This document shows positions 39,851 to 49,196 of a stretch of DNA of 64,000 nt, piece after piece. The notes under the pieces are model-generated. The model ran no database searches and was not told where the DNA came from. It worked only from the letters and a program-made list of their open reading frames with translations. Every line of letters begins with the position of its first letter. Position 1 is the first letter of the stretch. Source of the DNA: Zygaena filipendulae (taxonomy: Eukaryota > Arthropoda > Insecta > Lepidoptera > Zygaenidae); the NCBI GenBank assembly GCA_907165275.2, contig CAJRBF020000009.1, positions 248,001-312,000 of the forward strand. Direction: 5' to 3'. A program made the translations under genes and the position numbers.

Positions 39851-41446
39851 AAACTATTAGGTACCTAGTACGCGATATCTTTCTAGGTACACTCGGAAGC
39901 AGAAATATGACGACTCCGAGTTCAAACACTGACCAAAGTGTTTACATACTGCTGCTGGTGACCGACTGTACTACTCAAAATATCAAAATCTAGGATCTAC
40001 CCATTAACAGTTGCACTTACCAACAAGGTTGGGGGTAGATTATATAAAAGTTCTGACATAACCTACTGGTAAAAGTTATCGAGAAAATATCAGCAGAAGT
40101 CGATAATATTGAATAAAATTACTTTAAGCTAAAATTAAGGTACGTAAATTTACATGGTGTGCGAGAAGTCGAACCTAATCGTTGCTCTTATTGTACATAA
40201 ATGTGAAAACTCGTGTTTATTAATTTTTCAAGTAAAACGCACCTGGACAACGGATCGACGTTTTATTGTACAGAGTTAAAAGATTGGAAAGTAACAGCTA
40301 CTCTGTATCCCACAGAGATCTAGTTAGTCCCAAAATTGAAGCGAGAAAAGTCGTAGAAAACCACTGTAATTGAAAGTGCACCAACATAAAGGTAATTTAT
40401 TACGTATTCTGCATCGCAAGTTTTTACTGAGCGTGATGAAGGTAGTATAACTGTAATTCTAATAAAGCCAAAATAAGATTACGATAAATTTTCGCGATAG
40501 AAATAAAAAGGAAAGGGATCAACCAACGAACCATACGATCAAAACAATAATAATTAATTGATGCAGTCATTACTGTAACTGTATTTATATGAGCAACTGT
40601 AACTGCTCATACATGTTATTTTTTCTTATTTAACCAGTATGGGATGAGAAGACTGGAATAAATGTGATCCAGAATATTCTTAATGTTCCAGAATATGTTC
40701 AGGATGTCGGGGAAAGTGCGTCGTTTAAATCATATCGTAGAATTCCTAGTGTATTATGTAGACGTCGTGGCCACATCCAATAATCGGTCAATTCATCAAC
40801 ACATGATCTGACAAGTAGTATCAGTACAGTTATCACAGAAATACGAGTTCCCACGGGAATCCCGAGACTCACGCCGCGCCGCGGGCACCAGCAAATCATA
40901 AGCTAAATTAAACTAAAAAATATGTTTCATTGTTTTTCAGACGCTGATGTACATAGGAACATAAATTAACTTTTGATTTTAAGAAAAGTTTTAATAGTTG
41001 CGATGCATCATTTGTACGATCAGTGTAATAACCGCCCTGCGATTAATCCTAGTTATACGACAATAATTCCGAGGACGTGGCTGCCGTCTGCCTCCCAACC
41101 ATATTTTCGGTCAAATAATATAATATTACCACGCAATTATATCTTCAGATATTCTACGGCACCCGTTTACCAACCAATATGGTATGGTTACATATTATAT
41201 TATCAATTACCGAGTTTTCACTGCAATCTTTACCTGCCCATACAATATTTTGAACCGCGCAGACTTCTAATCGTACTGTGTACGACTTGTACCAAGAGCT
41301 TTATGTATTGGATATAAATGACGCGACGGTATCGCTGGACGATATTTCAGAACTCGAAACTTTGATGCTTGATATAGAACTCGGCTCCAGGCGCACTCAA
41401 CGCGTGCCTTATACACACGAGCTTTTGCTCCATGTTGGACTGTATG
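39851..41446. other. intronic stretch without a recognised gene
   Basis: AT-rich sequence after the LINE tail. The short open frames (for example 40973-41317) show no family or splice context I can support. Confidence 0.5.
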
Positions 41447-41562
41447 TGTAGTACTGTATCGTACTGGCAACATTTTGCACCTTTAGAGTAGGTAGTAATA
41501 AAAAAACAAAGTACTGTCTACCTACGAGTGGATAAACGCGGCTCTCGTTCATCATTCTTTTA
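41447..41562 (+). repeat. fragment of DIRS element 5' region, inverted relative to 59011-59125
   Basis: About 115 bp from tgtagtactgtatcgtactg to cgttcatcattctttta match the reverse complement of 59011-59125 essentially throughout. That region lies just inside the DIRS terminal repeat, so this is a solo fragment of the same family. Confidence 0.85.
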
Positions 41563-41680
41563 GAGAAAACTCAAAATTTTCTATTTGGGTATCGGGTGGG
41601 GGGGAGTCTATATCTTCGAATTAAACGTACTCATATAATATTGAGCGAACTTCACTTTGCAAGTTCGTTTGATCATATTA

Positions 41681-41885
41681 TTGGGAGACTCGGCTTGGAG
41701 AGCGGCAACACTACGGGCAGCGCCATGACAGCGGTCGGCGCGTGAGACGGAACTACGGAAGTAGTCGCTGTTCGCAAGTCATTCCGTCGCATCGTCGTTC
41801 GTCGATAAGTGTCGTCATATTGAGAGTTTATCATTTTTGTCTGTTTTTATAATTTATTTGGAAATTGAAGAAGGCTTACCTAAAA
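41681..41885 (+). repeat. 205-bp direct repeat, also at 54290-54494
   Basis: From ttgggagactcggcttggag to gaaggcttacctaaaa the two copies look identical. At 54290 the copy follows gaggccgtg, so the unit could begin TGTTGGGAGACTCGG like a BEL/Pao LTR; this is inference. It lies close to the Penelope element start. Confidence 0.7.
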
Positions 41886-42020
41886 TCAGAATTGGGATTG
41901 TCTCACGGACCACAAGTATTGGCATTCTGACATGACAATTTAATATTTGTGTAACTACCCGTTACTTATGGTTTGTCATTTTTATTGGTAAGTTTCAAGT
42001 GTGATTAAAATTATTTAATT

Positions 42021-42214
42021 ACCTTAAAAGTGCATCTAATAAAAAAGAACATCCAGTGAGGGTAGATGTGGAATCTGCCCGCGCGGCTCGCTATCGACGC
42101 CGCAATGCTTTAGTCAGCCTGTGACCACGGCGTGATGCAACTCAGCCGAAACGTCAGGCAAAAAAGGTAATAAAAACATCGCGTTCAAGTCCCGCGTAAT
42201 TTACATAATATAAT
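42021..42214 (+). repeat. left terminal direct repeat of the Penelope-like element
   Basis: It starts accttaaaagtgcatctaat and ends tttacataatataat at the start codon. It appears identical to 51322-51515. Confidence 0.9.
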
Positions 42215-42620
42215 GTGCTCAAAACGCGAAAATCTAAAAACTTTAATAACAAACCGATACGGGCCGGATATTGTGTCAAAAATCAAACAACTAGAATGCC
42301 TTCGTAAAAAACGGGCGCGCTTGGAAACGTCATTAAATTTTATGATTTTGTGTCGTGACTATGGTGTCATACCAAAGTGTGTTCGTTTAAAACCTAGACC
42401 TGACATTCCGAGATCTGAAGGTATTCTATATAATGCGAGTGTTCGACTGCTGAAACAAATAATTAGATGTAAAACACGTAAACTGAATGAGATGCAGTGT
42501 CAGTTATTTGCGGTGCATTGTGAGTGTAGTTCAGTATTATCACAAAGTGATTTTGATTTGTGTGATCGAGTGACATTTCTTCAAGCTTCACGTACGTACG
42601 ACCTTTGCAGTGCATCACAT
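42213..42620 (+). pseudogene. Penelope-like protein, N-terminal part
   Basis: From ATG 42213 the frame encodes about 136 residues with KIKQLECLRKKRARLETSLN and FMILCRDYGVIPKCVRLKPR, a segment typical of the Penelope N-terminal region. It enters the gypsy LTR at 42621. The remainder of the protein is at 49197-51425. Removing one ACAT duplication keeps the frame, so the gene was open when the gypsy element landed. Confidence 0.75.
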
Positions 42621-42886
42621 TGTGCACACCTTGCACATGAGCACAGAAATACTTACGAAAATACTTACATACTTCACAGCGGTTTACCTCCATCTACCTA
42701 CCATTACCAAACCGTGTACGTAACATACCTTTACCGGGGAATTGGATCAAGGATCAGGAAGGTTGAAGGAGCAAGAGAGAAATAACATACACAGTGGAAT
42801 CACCTTATTATCAAATCACTTCCAAAATTCCATTTCTACAGCAAATGTGAGTTTAATACCTACCTGCTCGTAATACCTCCGCTACA
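42621..42886 (+). repeat. short-form 5' LTR, 266 bp
   Basis: TGTGCACACC to CTCCGCTACA. The long-form block would lie between aaatcac and ttccaaaa; one gtgattt (complement) copy remains at the joint. Confidence 0.95.
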
Positions 42887-42887
42887 G

Positions 42888-42904
42888 TGGTGACCCTCCG
42901 ACAA
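42888..42904 (+). other. primer binding site, tRNA-Trp-like
   Basis: tggtgaccctccgacaa, one base after the LTR, same as in copy 1. Confidence 0.6.
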
Positions 42905-42944
42905 CAAAGAAGAAGAAAAAAGGAATCAACAAAAGGCTGAAGCT

Positions 42945-43802
42945 ATGGCCGAGCAAGAACAGAAAATCGTCGAGACAACCAAAATCGCTGACCTGGCTGC
43001 GATCTCCGTGCAGTCAAAACTACTTCCATTTTGGCGCACCGTTCCCAGAGCCTGGTTCGTCCAGTTTGAGGCAGTCATCGATCCCTTGAAGACATCAGAT
43101 GACCAAAAATACAGATACGTCCTTTCGAAGCTAGAACCGGCCGATCTACAGCACATCACCGACCTACTATACAGCCCACCTGAGAAAGGGAAATATGAAG
43201 CCGTGAAAAATCGACTACTCACCGTGTACGAAAAATCAGAAGTCGAGAACTTTCAGAAGCTCATCAGCGGTTTAGACATCGGCGACCAGAAACCCAGCGT
43301 GCTGCTACGAAAAATGAGAGAACTCAATAACGGCCTCATCACTGAAGAAGGCTTAAAGATCGAGTGGCTCAATCACGTGCCAGCCCACTGTCGCTGCGTA
43401 CTCTCTATCAACAAAGAATCTTCACTCGACACGTTAGCAGCAATGGCAGACAGGATGATGGAGTACGTCGGGAGCACGCCCGTCAACACCGTAGCAGCAG
43501 TAACAAACGCAACCTCTTCAGCAGCATCATCTAACAGCACCTGCGAGCCACCGCACTCAGAGATCCTATCAAGATTGGAAAAACTCACATTACAAGTGGC
43601 GGAATTGCGAGCACGAGATACCACGCGTCAAACATCTCGTCAACCATTTCGTGGACGTTACCGCTCTCACTCACGCTCATCATCATCCCATGTGAAGCCA
43701 GGCGATCCTACGTGGTTATGCAGAAACCATCACAAGTTTGGCAAGGAGGCAATACGCTGCGAGTCACCGTGCGCACAACGTAACAAGACGTCGGAAAACT
43801 AA
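42945..43802 (+). CDS. Gag protein, CsRn1-type, copy 2
   Basis: 285 residues from ATG 42945, nearly identical to the copy at 12576-13433. It has the capsid-like N-terminal domain, an arginine/serine-rich linker and the CHCC motif (WLCRNHHKFGKEAIRCESPC). A few substitutions, such as Tyr to Asn and Lys to Glu inside the CHCC segment, leave the Cys and His residues unchanged. Pol follows in the -1 frame, beginning after the Gag stop, so expression of Pol presumably depends on frameshifting or reinitiation. Confidence 0.9.
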   Translation: MAEQEQKIVETTKIADLAAISVQSKLLPFWRTVPRAWFVQFEAVIDPLKTSDDQKYRYVLSKLEPADLQHITDLLYSPPEKGKYEAVKNRLLTVYEKSEVENFQKLISGLDIGDQKPSVLLRKMRELNNGLITEEGLKIEWLNHVPAHCRCVLSINKESSLDTLAAMADRMMEYVGSTPVNTVAAVTNATSSAASSNSTCEPPHSEILSRLEKLTLQVAELRARDTTRQTSRQPFRGRYRSHSRSSSSHVKPGDPTWLCRNHHKFGKEAIRCESPCAQRNKTSEN

Positions 43803-43891
43803 CGTCGACACCGACCGCGGCGGACGTCGGTGTCCCCAAGATCAGCAACCGCCTTTGTGTTCATGATCGCGACTCACACGAACGTTTCCTC

Positions 43892-46800
43892 GTGGACACT
43901 GGCGCAGATATATCTGTTTGGGCTGCAACATCGAAAACTAAGAAAAAGGCCGCACATACCTACAAACTTTACGCGGCAAACAACACACCGATAAATACCT
44001 ACGGCGAGAAAACAATCAAGCTCAACCTGGGACTACGGCGCAGTTTCACCTGGACATTTATTGTCGCAGACGTGAAGACTTCCATATTGGGTGCAGACTT
44101 CTTACGTCACTACAAGCTCCTTGTGGATCTTCACAGAAAAAAATTAATCGACGACGAAACCAAGCTTACCGTCGACGCCACTGAAGTATCAACAACCGCC
44201 GAGTCCATTCGCATCGTGAGCTCCGACCAACAATATCACGATATCTTGAAGCATTTTCCTGGCGTTCTCCGACCCATGTCTCTTAAGCAGCCAGCCAAAC
44301 ATGACGTCGTACATCACATCGAAACGACGGGTCCTCCGCTTTCGGCACGCGCCCGCCCTCTACCGCCCGACAAATACAACGCCGCAAAAGCCGAATTTGA
44401 TCGGATGATGGAGATTGGCATTTGCAGACCTTCAAGCAGTCCATGGGCCAGCCCTCTACACGTCGTCACGAAAAAAGACGGCGGACTTCGCGTATGCGGC
44501 GACTACCGAAGATTAAACGCAGTGACGCAACCCGATCGCTATCCGATACCACGCATTCAAGATTTCACGTACCCACTCAACAACAAAAAAATATTTTCGA
44601 AACTTGATCTCAAGATGGCTTACTACTGGATTCCCATGGCGAGTAAAGAAGATGCACAGAAAACAGCCATAATCACTCCGTTCGGGCTATACGAATTTAC
44701 ATGCATGACGTTCGGTCTACGCAACGCAAGTCAAACCTTTCAAAGATTCATGCATCAAGTTCTCCGAGGTATAGAAGACTGTTTCTGTTTCGTCGACGAC
44801 ATTCTCCTATTTTCTGAAGATGAAAACAACCATAAGAAGCTTCTCCATCAAGTCTTAGAACGTCTCGACAAACACGGCGTCACACTCAACGTCGACAAAT
44901 GCCAGTTTGGAGTTGAAACTATAAACTTCCTAGGCTACGAAGTCTCCGCCAGCGGTATCAAACCTACGATAGATCGCATCGAAGCAATTTCCTCGTATCC
45001 GAAACCGAAGACAATCGTCGAACTACGACGCTTCCTAGGCATGCTTAATTTTTACCGAGACTGCCTACCTCATCAAGCCGATCATCAACACGAACTCAAC
45101 AAGTTTCTTCACAACAAGAAAAAGAATGACAAAACGCCAATAGAATGGACACCGGAAGCGAACGAAGCTTTTGAAAAATGCCGCCAAAGCATTACCGAAG
45201 CAACAACGTTAAGCTACCCCGTTCACGGTTGCAAACTCGCTATAATGACAGACGCCTCGGATCACAGTTTAGGCGCAGTACTACAACAAAAGGTTGAGAA
45301 CAACTGGAAACCATTAGCATTCTTCTCGAAGTCAATGAGCCCTACGCAACGCCGCTACAGCGTGTACGATCGCGAATTATTAGCTATGTACATGGCTGTA
45401 AAACACTTCAGAAGACTAATCGAAGGCTGCGAAGTAACTATACTCACCGATCACAAGCCTCTCTCTTTCGCACTCAGCAGACCCGCCAGTAGTAGCGACA
45501 CACCGAGACGAGAACGGCAGCTACATTTCATATCTCAATTTTGTTCGAGTATCAAGTACATCAAAGGTGAAGAAAATCCAATCGCCGACGCATTATCACG
45601 AATCGAAGACATCCAGAACCCAAATGTCATAGACTACAACCAACTTGCAATAGACCAAAGCAACGACGAAGACTTGAGAAATCTAAAGAAACAACCCAAC
45701 TTGAAATTCGCCGAAGTAACTCTTCCCGGACTCGACCGACCAATCACATGCGAGCTATCGACTACGTCACCCCGTCCGTATTTACCTAAAACATACCGCT
45801 ATGCCGCATTCAAAGCGCAACACGGGCTATGTCACCCCGGGGCAAGAACCACACGGAAGCAGATAGCATCGAAATTTTTCTGGCCAGCTATGAACAAAGA
45901 AGTAGCAACATGGGCCAAAGCATGTATCGACTGTCAGCGCAGCAAGGTACATCGTCACGTCGTCACTCCTCTGGCAGAGTTTCCACCTTCTCAACGTTTC
46001 GAACACATACACATAGACGTCGTGGGACCGCTGCGATTATCGCACGATTTCAAGTTTTGCGTCACCATAATAGACAGACGCACCAGATGGCCGGAAGCTG
46101 TTCCAGTTCAAGACATCACCGCAGAAAGCGTCGCAAAAGCCCTCTACGAGAACTGGATAGTGCGATTTGGCGTCCCGCTCAGAATTACGACAGACAGAGC
46201 ACAAAATTTTGAGTCAGCACTATTCAACACACTACTGAAGAGATGGGGTATATCTAGAATCCGCACTACAAGTTATCACGCCCAGTCAAACGGAAAAGTA
46301 GAACGACTTCATCGTACAATGAAGGCAGCTCTCATGGCGCGCGGTGCAACCACAACATGGGTAGACGAGTTGCCCACCGTACTATTTGGTTTACGCACCG
46401 CACTACGAGAAGATAATCTCAGCCCTGCACTGATGACCTACGGCGCAACACTACGAATACCGTCCGATTTTTTCGTACCTACACAGTCGAAAATCGAAGA
46501 TGCAGAATACGTGCAACGGCTAAGCCGAACAATGGCAACGTTAATACCCACAAATCGTACCACAACGTCACGACCTACGTTCGTACACAAGAACCTAGCT
46601 ACGTGTACACACGTTTTCGTTCGAAACGACGCAGTCAGACCGCCATTGACTCCGCCATATGACGGACCCTATCAAGTTCTACAACGTCACGAGAAGTATT
46701 TCAAGATACAGTTACCACTACGCACAACCGTGATATCACTGGATAGACTCAAGCCTGCCTACCTACTTAACGAAGAAGACGTAAGCACGAGCGACACTGA

Positions 46801-47167
46801 CGTCACGTCGGAACGCAAGAGATCGAGTTCACCGAACCGTGATCCAGTCGAAACACGTGAAACAAGGAATTCGACTCCAGCTGTCTTACCTACGTCACCT
46901 TACATCACCCGGAGCGGACGAGTCGTGAACAACAAGAGCCTTCTCTTGCTGCCTCCCCGAAGGGGAGGCAGCAGAGGTGTCTGCGTCGGGGCAGAGCCCC
47001 CTGCAGTGGGCGATCCCACGCTATCCGCCACTACGGACAGGAACTGGGGGGCGGTCCGTAGACCGCGTGGATCGTCGGGGCGGAGCCGGCGCCGCCCGTC
47101 AGGGCGGCGTCTAGGCTCCGTCAGCCAAGCTAGATGGGCAGCGTTGGCTCGTCATCGCGAGCGATAA
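43892..47167 (+). CDS. Pol polyprotein (PR-RT-RH-IN), copy 2
   Basis: The frame starts at a GTG before DTGAD with no nearby ATG. All catalytic sets are present: protease DTGAD, reverse transcriptase LRVCGDYRRLNAV and FVDD, RNase H MTDAS and DHKPL, integrase HHCC, then HIDVVGPL, TTDRAQNFES and GKVERLHRT. It differs from copy 1 at only a handful of residues (for example Arg to Gly in KKDG-LRV, Glu to Lys in GC-LAIM). As in copy 1, the natural end is lost and the last 80 or so residues are antisense LINE sequence. Enzymatically it looks intact. Confidence 0.9.
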   Translation: MDTGADISVWAATSKTKKKAAHTYKLYAANNTPINTYGEKTIKLNLGLRRSFTWTFIVADVKTSILGADFLRHYKLLVDLHRKKLIDDETKLTVDATEVSTTAESIRIVSSDQQYHDILKHFPGVLRPMSLKQPAKHDVVHHIETTGPPLSARARPLPPDKYNAAKAEFDRMMEIGICRPSSSPWASPLHVVTKKDGGLRVCGDYRRLNAVTQPDRYPIPRIQDFTYPLNNKKIFSKLDLKMAYYWIPMASKEDAQKTAIITPFGLYEFTCMTFGLRNASQTFQRFMHQVLRGIEDCFCFVDDILLFSEDENNHKKLLHQVLERLDKHGVTLNVDKCQFGVETINFLGYEVSASGIKPTIDRIEAISSYPKPKTIVELRRFLGMLNFYRDCLPHQADHQHELNKFLHNKKKNDKTPIEWTPEANEAFEKCRQSITEATTLSYPVHGCKLAIMTDASDHSLGAVLQQKVENNWKPLAFFSKSMSPTQRRYSVYDRELLAMYMAVKHFRRLIEGCEVTILTDHKPLSFALSRPASSSDTPRRERQLHFISQFCSSIKYIKGEENPIADALSRIEDIQNPNVIDYNQLAIDQSNDEDLRNLKKQPNLKFAEVTLPGLDRPITCELSTTSPRPYLPKTYRYAAFKAQHGLCHPGARTTRKQIASKFFWPAMNKEVATWAKACIDCQRSKVHRHVVTPLAEFPPSQRFEHIHIDVVGPLRLSHDFKFCVTIIDRRTRWPEAVPVQDITAESVAKALYENWIVRFGVPLRITTDRAQNFESALFNTLLKRWGISRIRTTSYHAQSNGKVERLHRTMKAALMARGATTTWVDELPTVLFGLRTALREDNLSPALMTYGATLRIPSDFFVPTQSKIEDAEYVQRLSRTMATLIPTNRTTTSRPTFVHKNLATCTHVFVRNDAVRPPLTPPYDGPYQVLQRHEKYFKIQLPLRTTVISLDRLKPAYLLNEEDVSTSDTDVTSERKRSSSPNRDPVETRETRNSTPAVLPTSPYITRSGRVVNNKSLLLLPPRRGGSRGVCVGAEPPAVGDPTLSATTDRNWGAVRRPRGSSGRSRRRPSGRRLGSVSQARWAALARHRER

Positions 47168-48883
47168 GCTCGCGCGGGTATCGCTTCCCCTCGGGTGGAC
47201 GGGCGTGGAGGGGGGCCAGACCACGGATGTGCTCGTGGTCCGACGCGTCCGCCCGCTCGAACATCCGAGAGGCAAGCCGCTGGACGAACTCGTCCAGCGG
47301 CTCGACTCCCAGGTCCCTCTGGATGACCGCGTTCCGCACACAGCGCGGAGCTCCGGCAGCGGCACGCAATGCCATGGCTTGTTGTGAGTCCAAGCTCGCG
47401 CGCACGGACGCACATGGCAGTGCGTACCATGCCGGAGCGGCGTAGGTGAGTCGGGGCCTAATGTAGGTCTTGTAGACCCCGACTTTTACCCTCAGAGGGA
47501 GCCGAGAGCCGAGCACGCTGCGCAGCTGATACCGCGCGACGCGAGCGCTCGCGATGACGTTTCTCACGTGCGTTTGCATCGTGAGCCGACGATCCAGCGT
47601 GACCCCCAGGTACTTCACCTGAGAGGACCACGCTATGTCCTGCCCGTAGAGGCGAAGAGGTGGCGGTGGGCGTAATTTAATGCCGACGCATATGGCCTGT
47701 GTCTTCCCGACATTGACCGACAGTCTCCACTTGGAGAGCCAGTCGGGGAGGAGGTCGAGCGTACGCTGCAGCCGGAGCGCGGCGTACTTCAGGTTTTTAT
47801 TTGTGGTGTAGTACGCCGCGTCATCGGCGTACAGAGCCAACTCGACCCCATCCCCCACTGGGATGTCGTCGGTGTATCGGGAGTAACAGGCCGGGGAGAG
47901 GCAGCTGCCCTGTGGCACGCCGGCCCCGATCAGACGCTCGGTTGAGGTGACGTCCTCTACCGCCACACAGAAGCGACGGTCGGATAGAAAGGACGCCACC
48001 ACCCGGACTATACGCCGGGGAAGCGCGGACGACGATAGCTTCAGCAGAAGACCCTCATGCCAGACCCTATCGAACGCCTTCTCCATGTCGAGGAGGACAG
48101 CGACGGTGGTCGCCCTCTCATTGAGGGCCACCGTCATGTGCTGAATCACCCTCGACAACTGGAGAGTGGTGGAGTGTTCCGCCCGGAACCCAAACTGCTC
48201 CCTCCTGGGAGCGATGTGCGGAGACATACGTCGCAGCAGTAGCAGCTCGAACAGCTTCGAGAGCGTAGGCAGCAGCGTAATGGGCCGATAGCTGCCGGGG
48301 AGAGCGACATTCTTCCCCGGTTTGGGCAGCATGATGACCCTGCCGGTTTTCCACACGGTGGGATAGTGCCCCGTGCGCAGGATACCGTTATACAGGCGCG
48401 TCACCGCCGCTATGGAGCGAAACGGCAGGTGACGCAGCGCTGCATTAGTGATACCGTCTGCGCCCGGGGCCTTACGCGGCTTCAGTTTTCGGGTCATCCG
48501 CTGCACCTCACCGGGGGAGAACACGATTGGGTCCTCCTCCGGTGCTATCGGCGCTGCGAAATACTCCCGAAGCTGGGCTTCCACTGCTGCGACGTGCTCC
48601 ACATCGTCGGTGGGATTCGGGCGGAACTGGCGTTCGAGATGGTCGGCGAGGATCTTCGCGCGGTCTTCTGCGCGGTACCTCAGCGTACCGTCGTCCGCTG
48701 TGAGCGGTCTGATCGGGGGCCGGGCGCCAGAGAGTTGGCGGCAGAGGCGATGGACACTGGTCCAGTCCTCGCTTGCCGCCTCAATGCGCCTCTCCCATGC
48801 GTCGGCTTCTTGCTCCCTCAGGGCATCCTTGATCTTGTCCGTGAGGGCGTTGAGCTCCGTCTTCATCCGAGGGCAGCGACATT
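46930..48883 (-). mobile_element. shorter jockey-like LINE nested in gypsy copy 2
   Basis: The same LINE as at 6733-9449 with the same 3' hairpins, at the same pol nucleotide. It is flanked by cgagtcgtgaa at 46919-46929 and 48884-48894. It is truncated further at its 5' end, losing the rest of the endonuclease. Confidence 0.85.
47130..48883 (-). pseudogene. LINE reverse transcriptase fragment, copy 2
   Basis: The LINE-derived frame begins at about CRCPRMKTELNALTDKIKD, between the endonuclease and reverse transcriptase domains. The full reverse transcriptase with ALYADDAAYY follows to the same C-terminus as copy 1. Only a few residues differ from copy 1 (for example NKNP to NKNL, EDWI to EDWT). 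The open frame continues upstream to 48983 through gypsy LTR sequence, which is not part of the gene. No endonuclease remains. Confidence 0.85.
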
Positions 48884-48926
48884 CGAGTCGTGAAGAAAAC
48901 CGTACGCTTTGCTTGAAGGGGGATAC

Positions 48927-49192
48927 TGTGCACACCTTGCACATGAGCACAGAAATACTTACGAAAATACTTACATACTTCACAGCGGTTTACCTCCATC
49001 TACCTACCATTACCAAACCGTGTACGTAACATACCTTTACCGGGGAATTGGATCAAGGATCAGGAAGGTTGAAGGAGCAAGAGAGAAATAACATACACAG
49101 TGGAATCACCTTATTATCAAATCACTTCCAAAATTCCATTTCTACAGCAAATGTGAGTTTAATACCTACCTGCTCGTAATACCTCCGCTACA
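48927..49192 (+). repeat. short-form 3' LTR, 266 bp
   Basis: It appears identical to 42621-42886, which points to very recent insertion. The target duplication ACAT follows at 49193. Confidence 0.95.
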
Positions 49193-49196
49193 ACAT

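Larger units (their letters stand above)
42621..49192 (+). mobile_element. Ty3/gypsy LTR retrotransposon, CsRn1-type, copy 2 (short LTR)
   Basis: A plus-strand element with 266-bp LTRs at 42621-42886 and 48927-49192 that look identical, flanked by ACAT (42617-42620 and 49193-49196). Gag and pol are almost identical to copy 1. The LTRs lack exactly the 660-bp block found in the long form. A jockey-like LINE lies antisense at the end of pol. A purine run (gaagggggat) precedes the 3' LTR. Confidence 0.95.
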
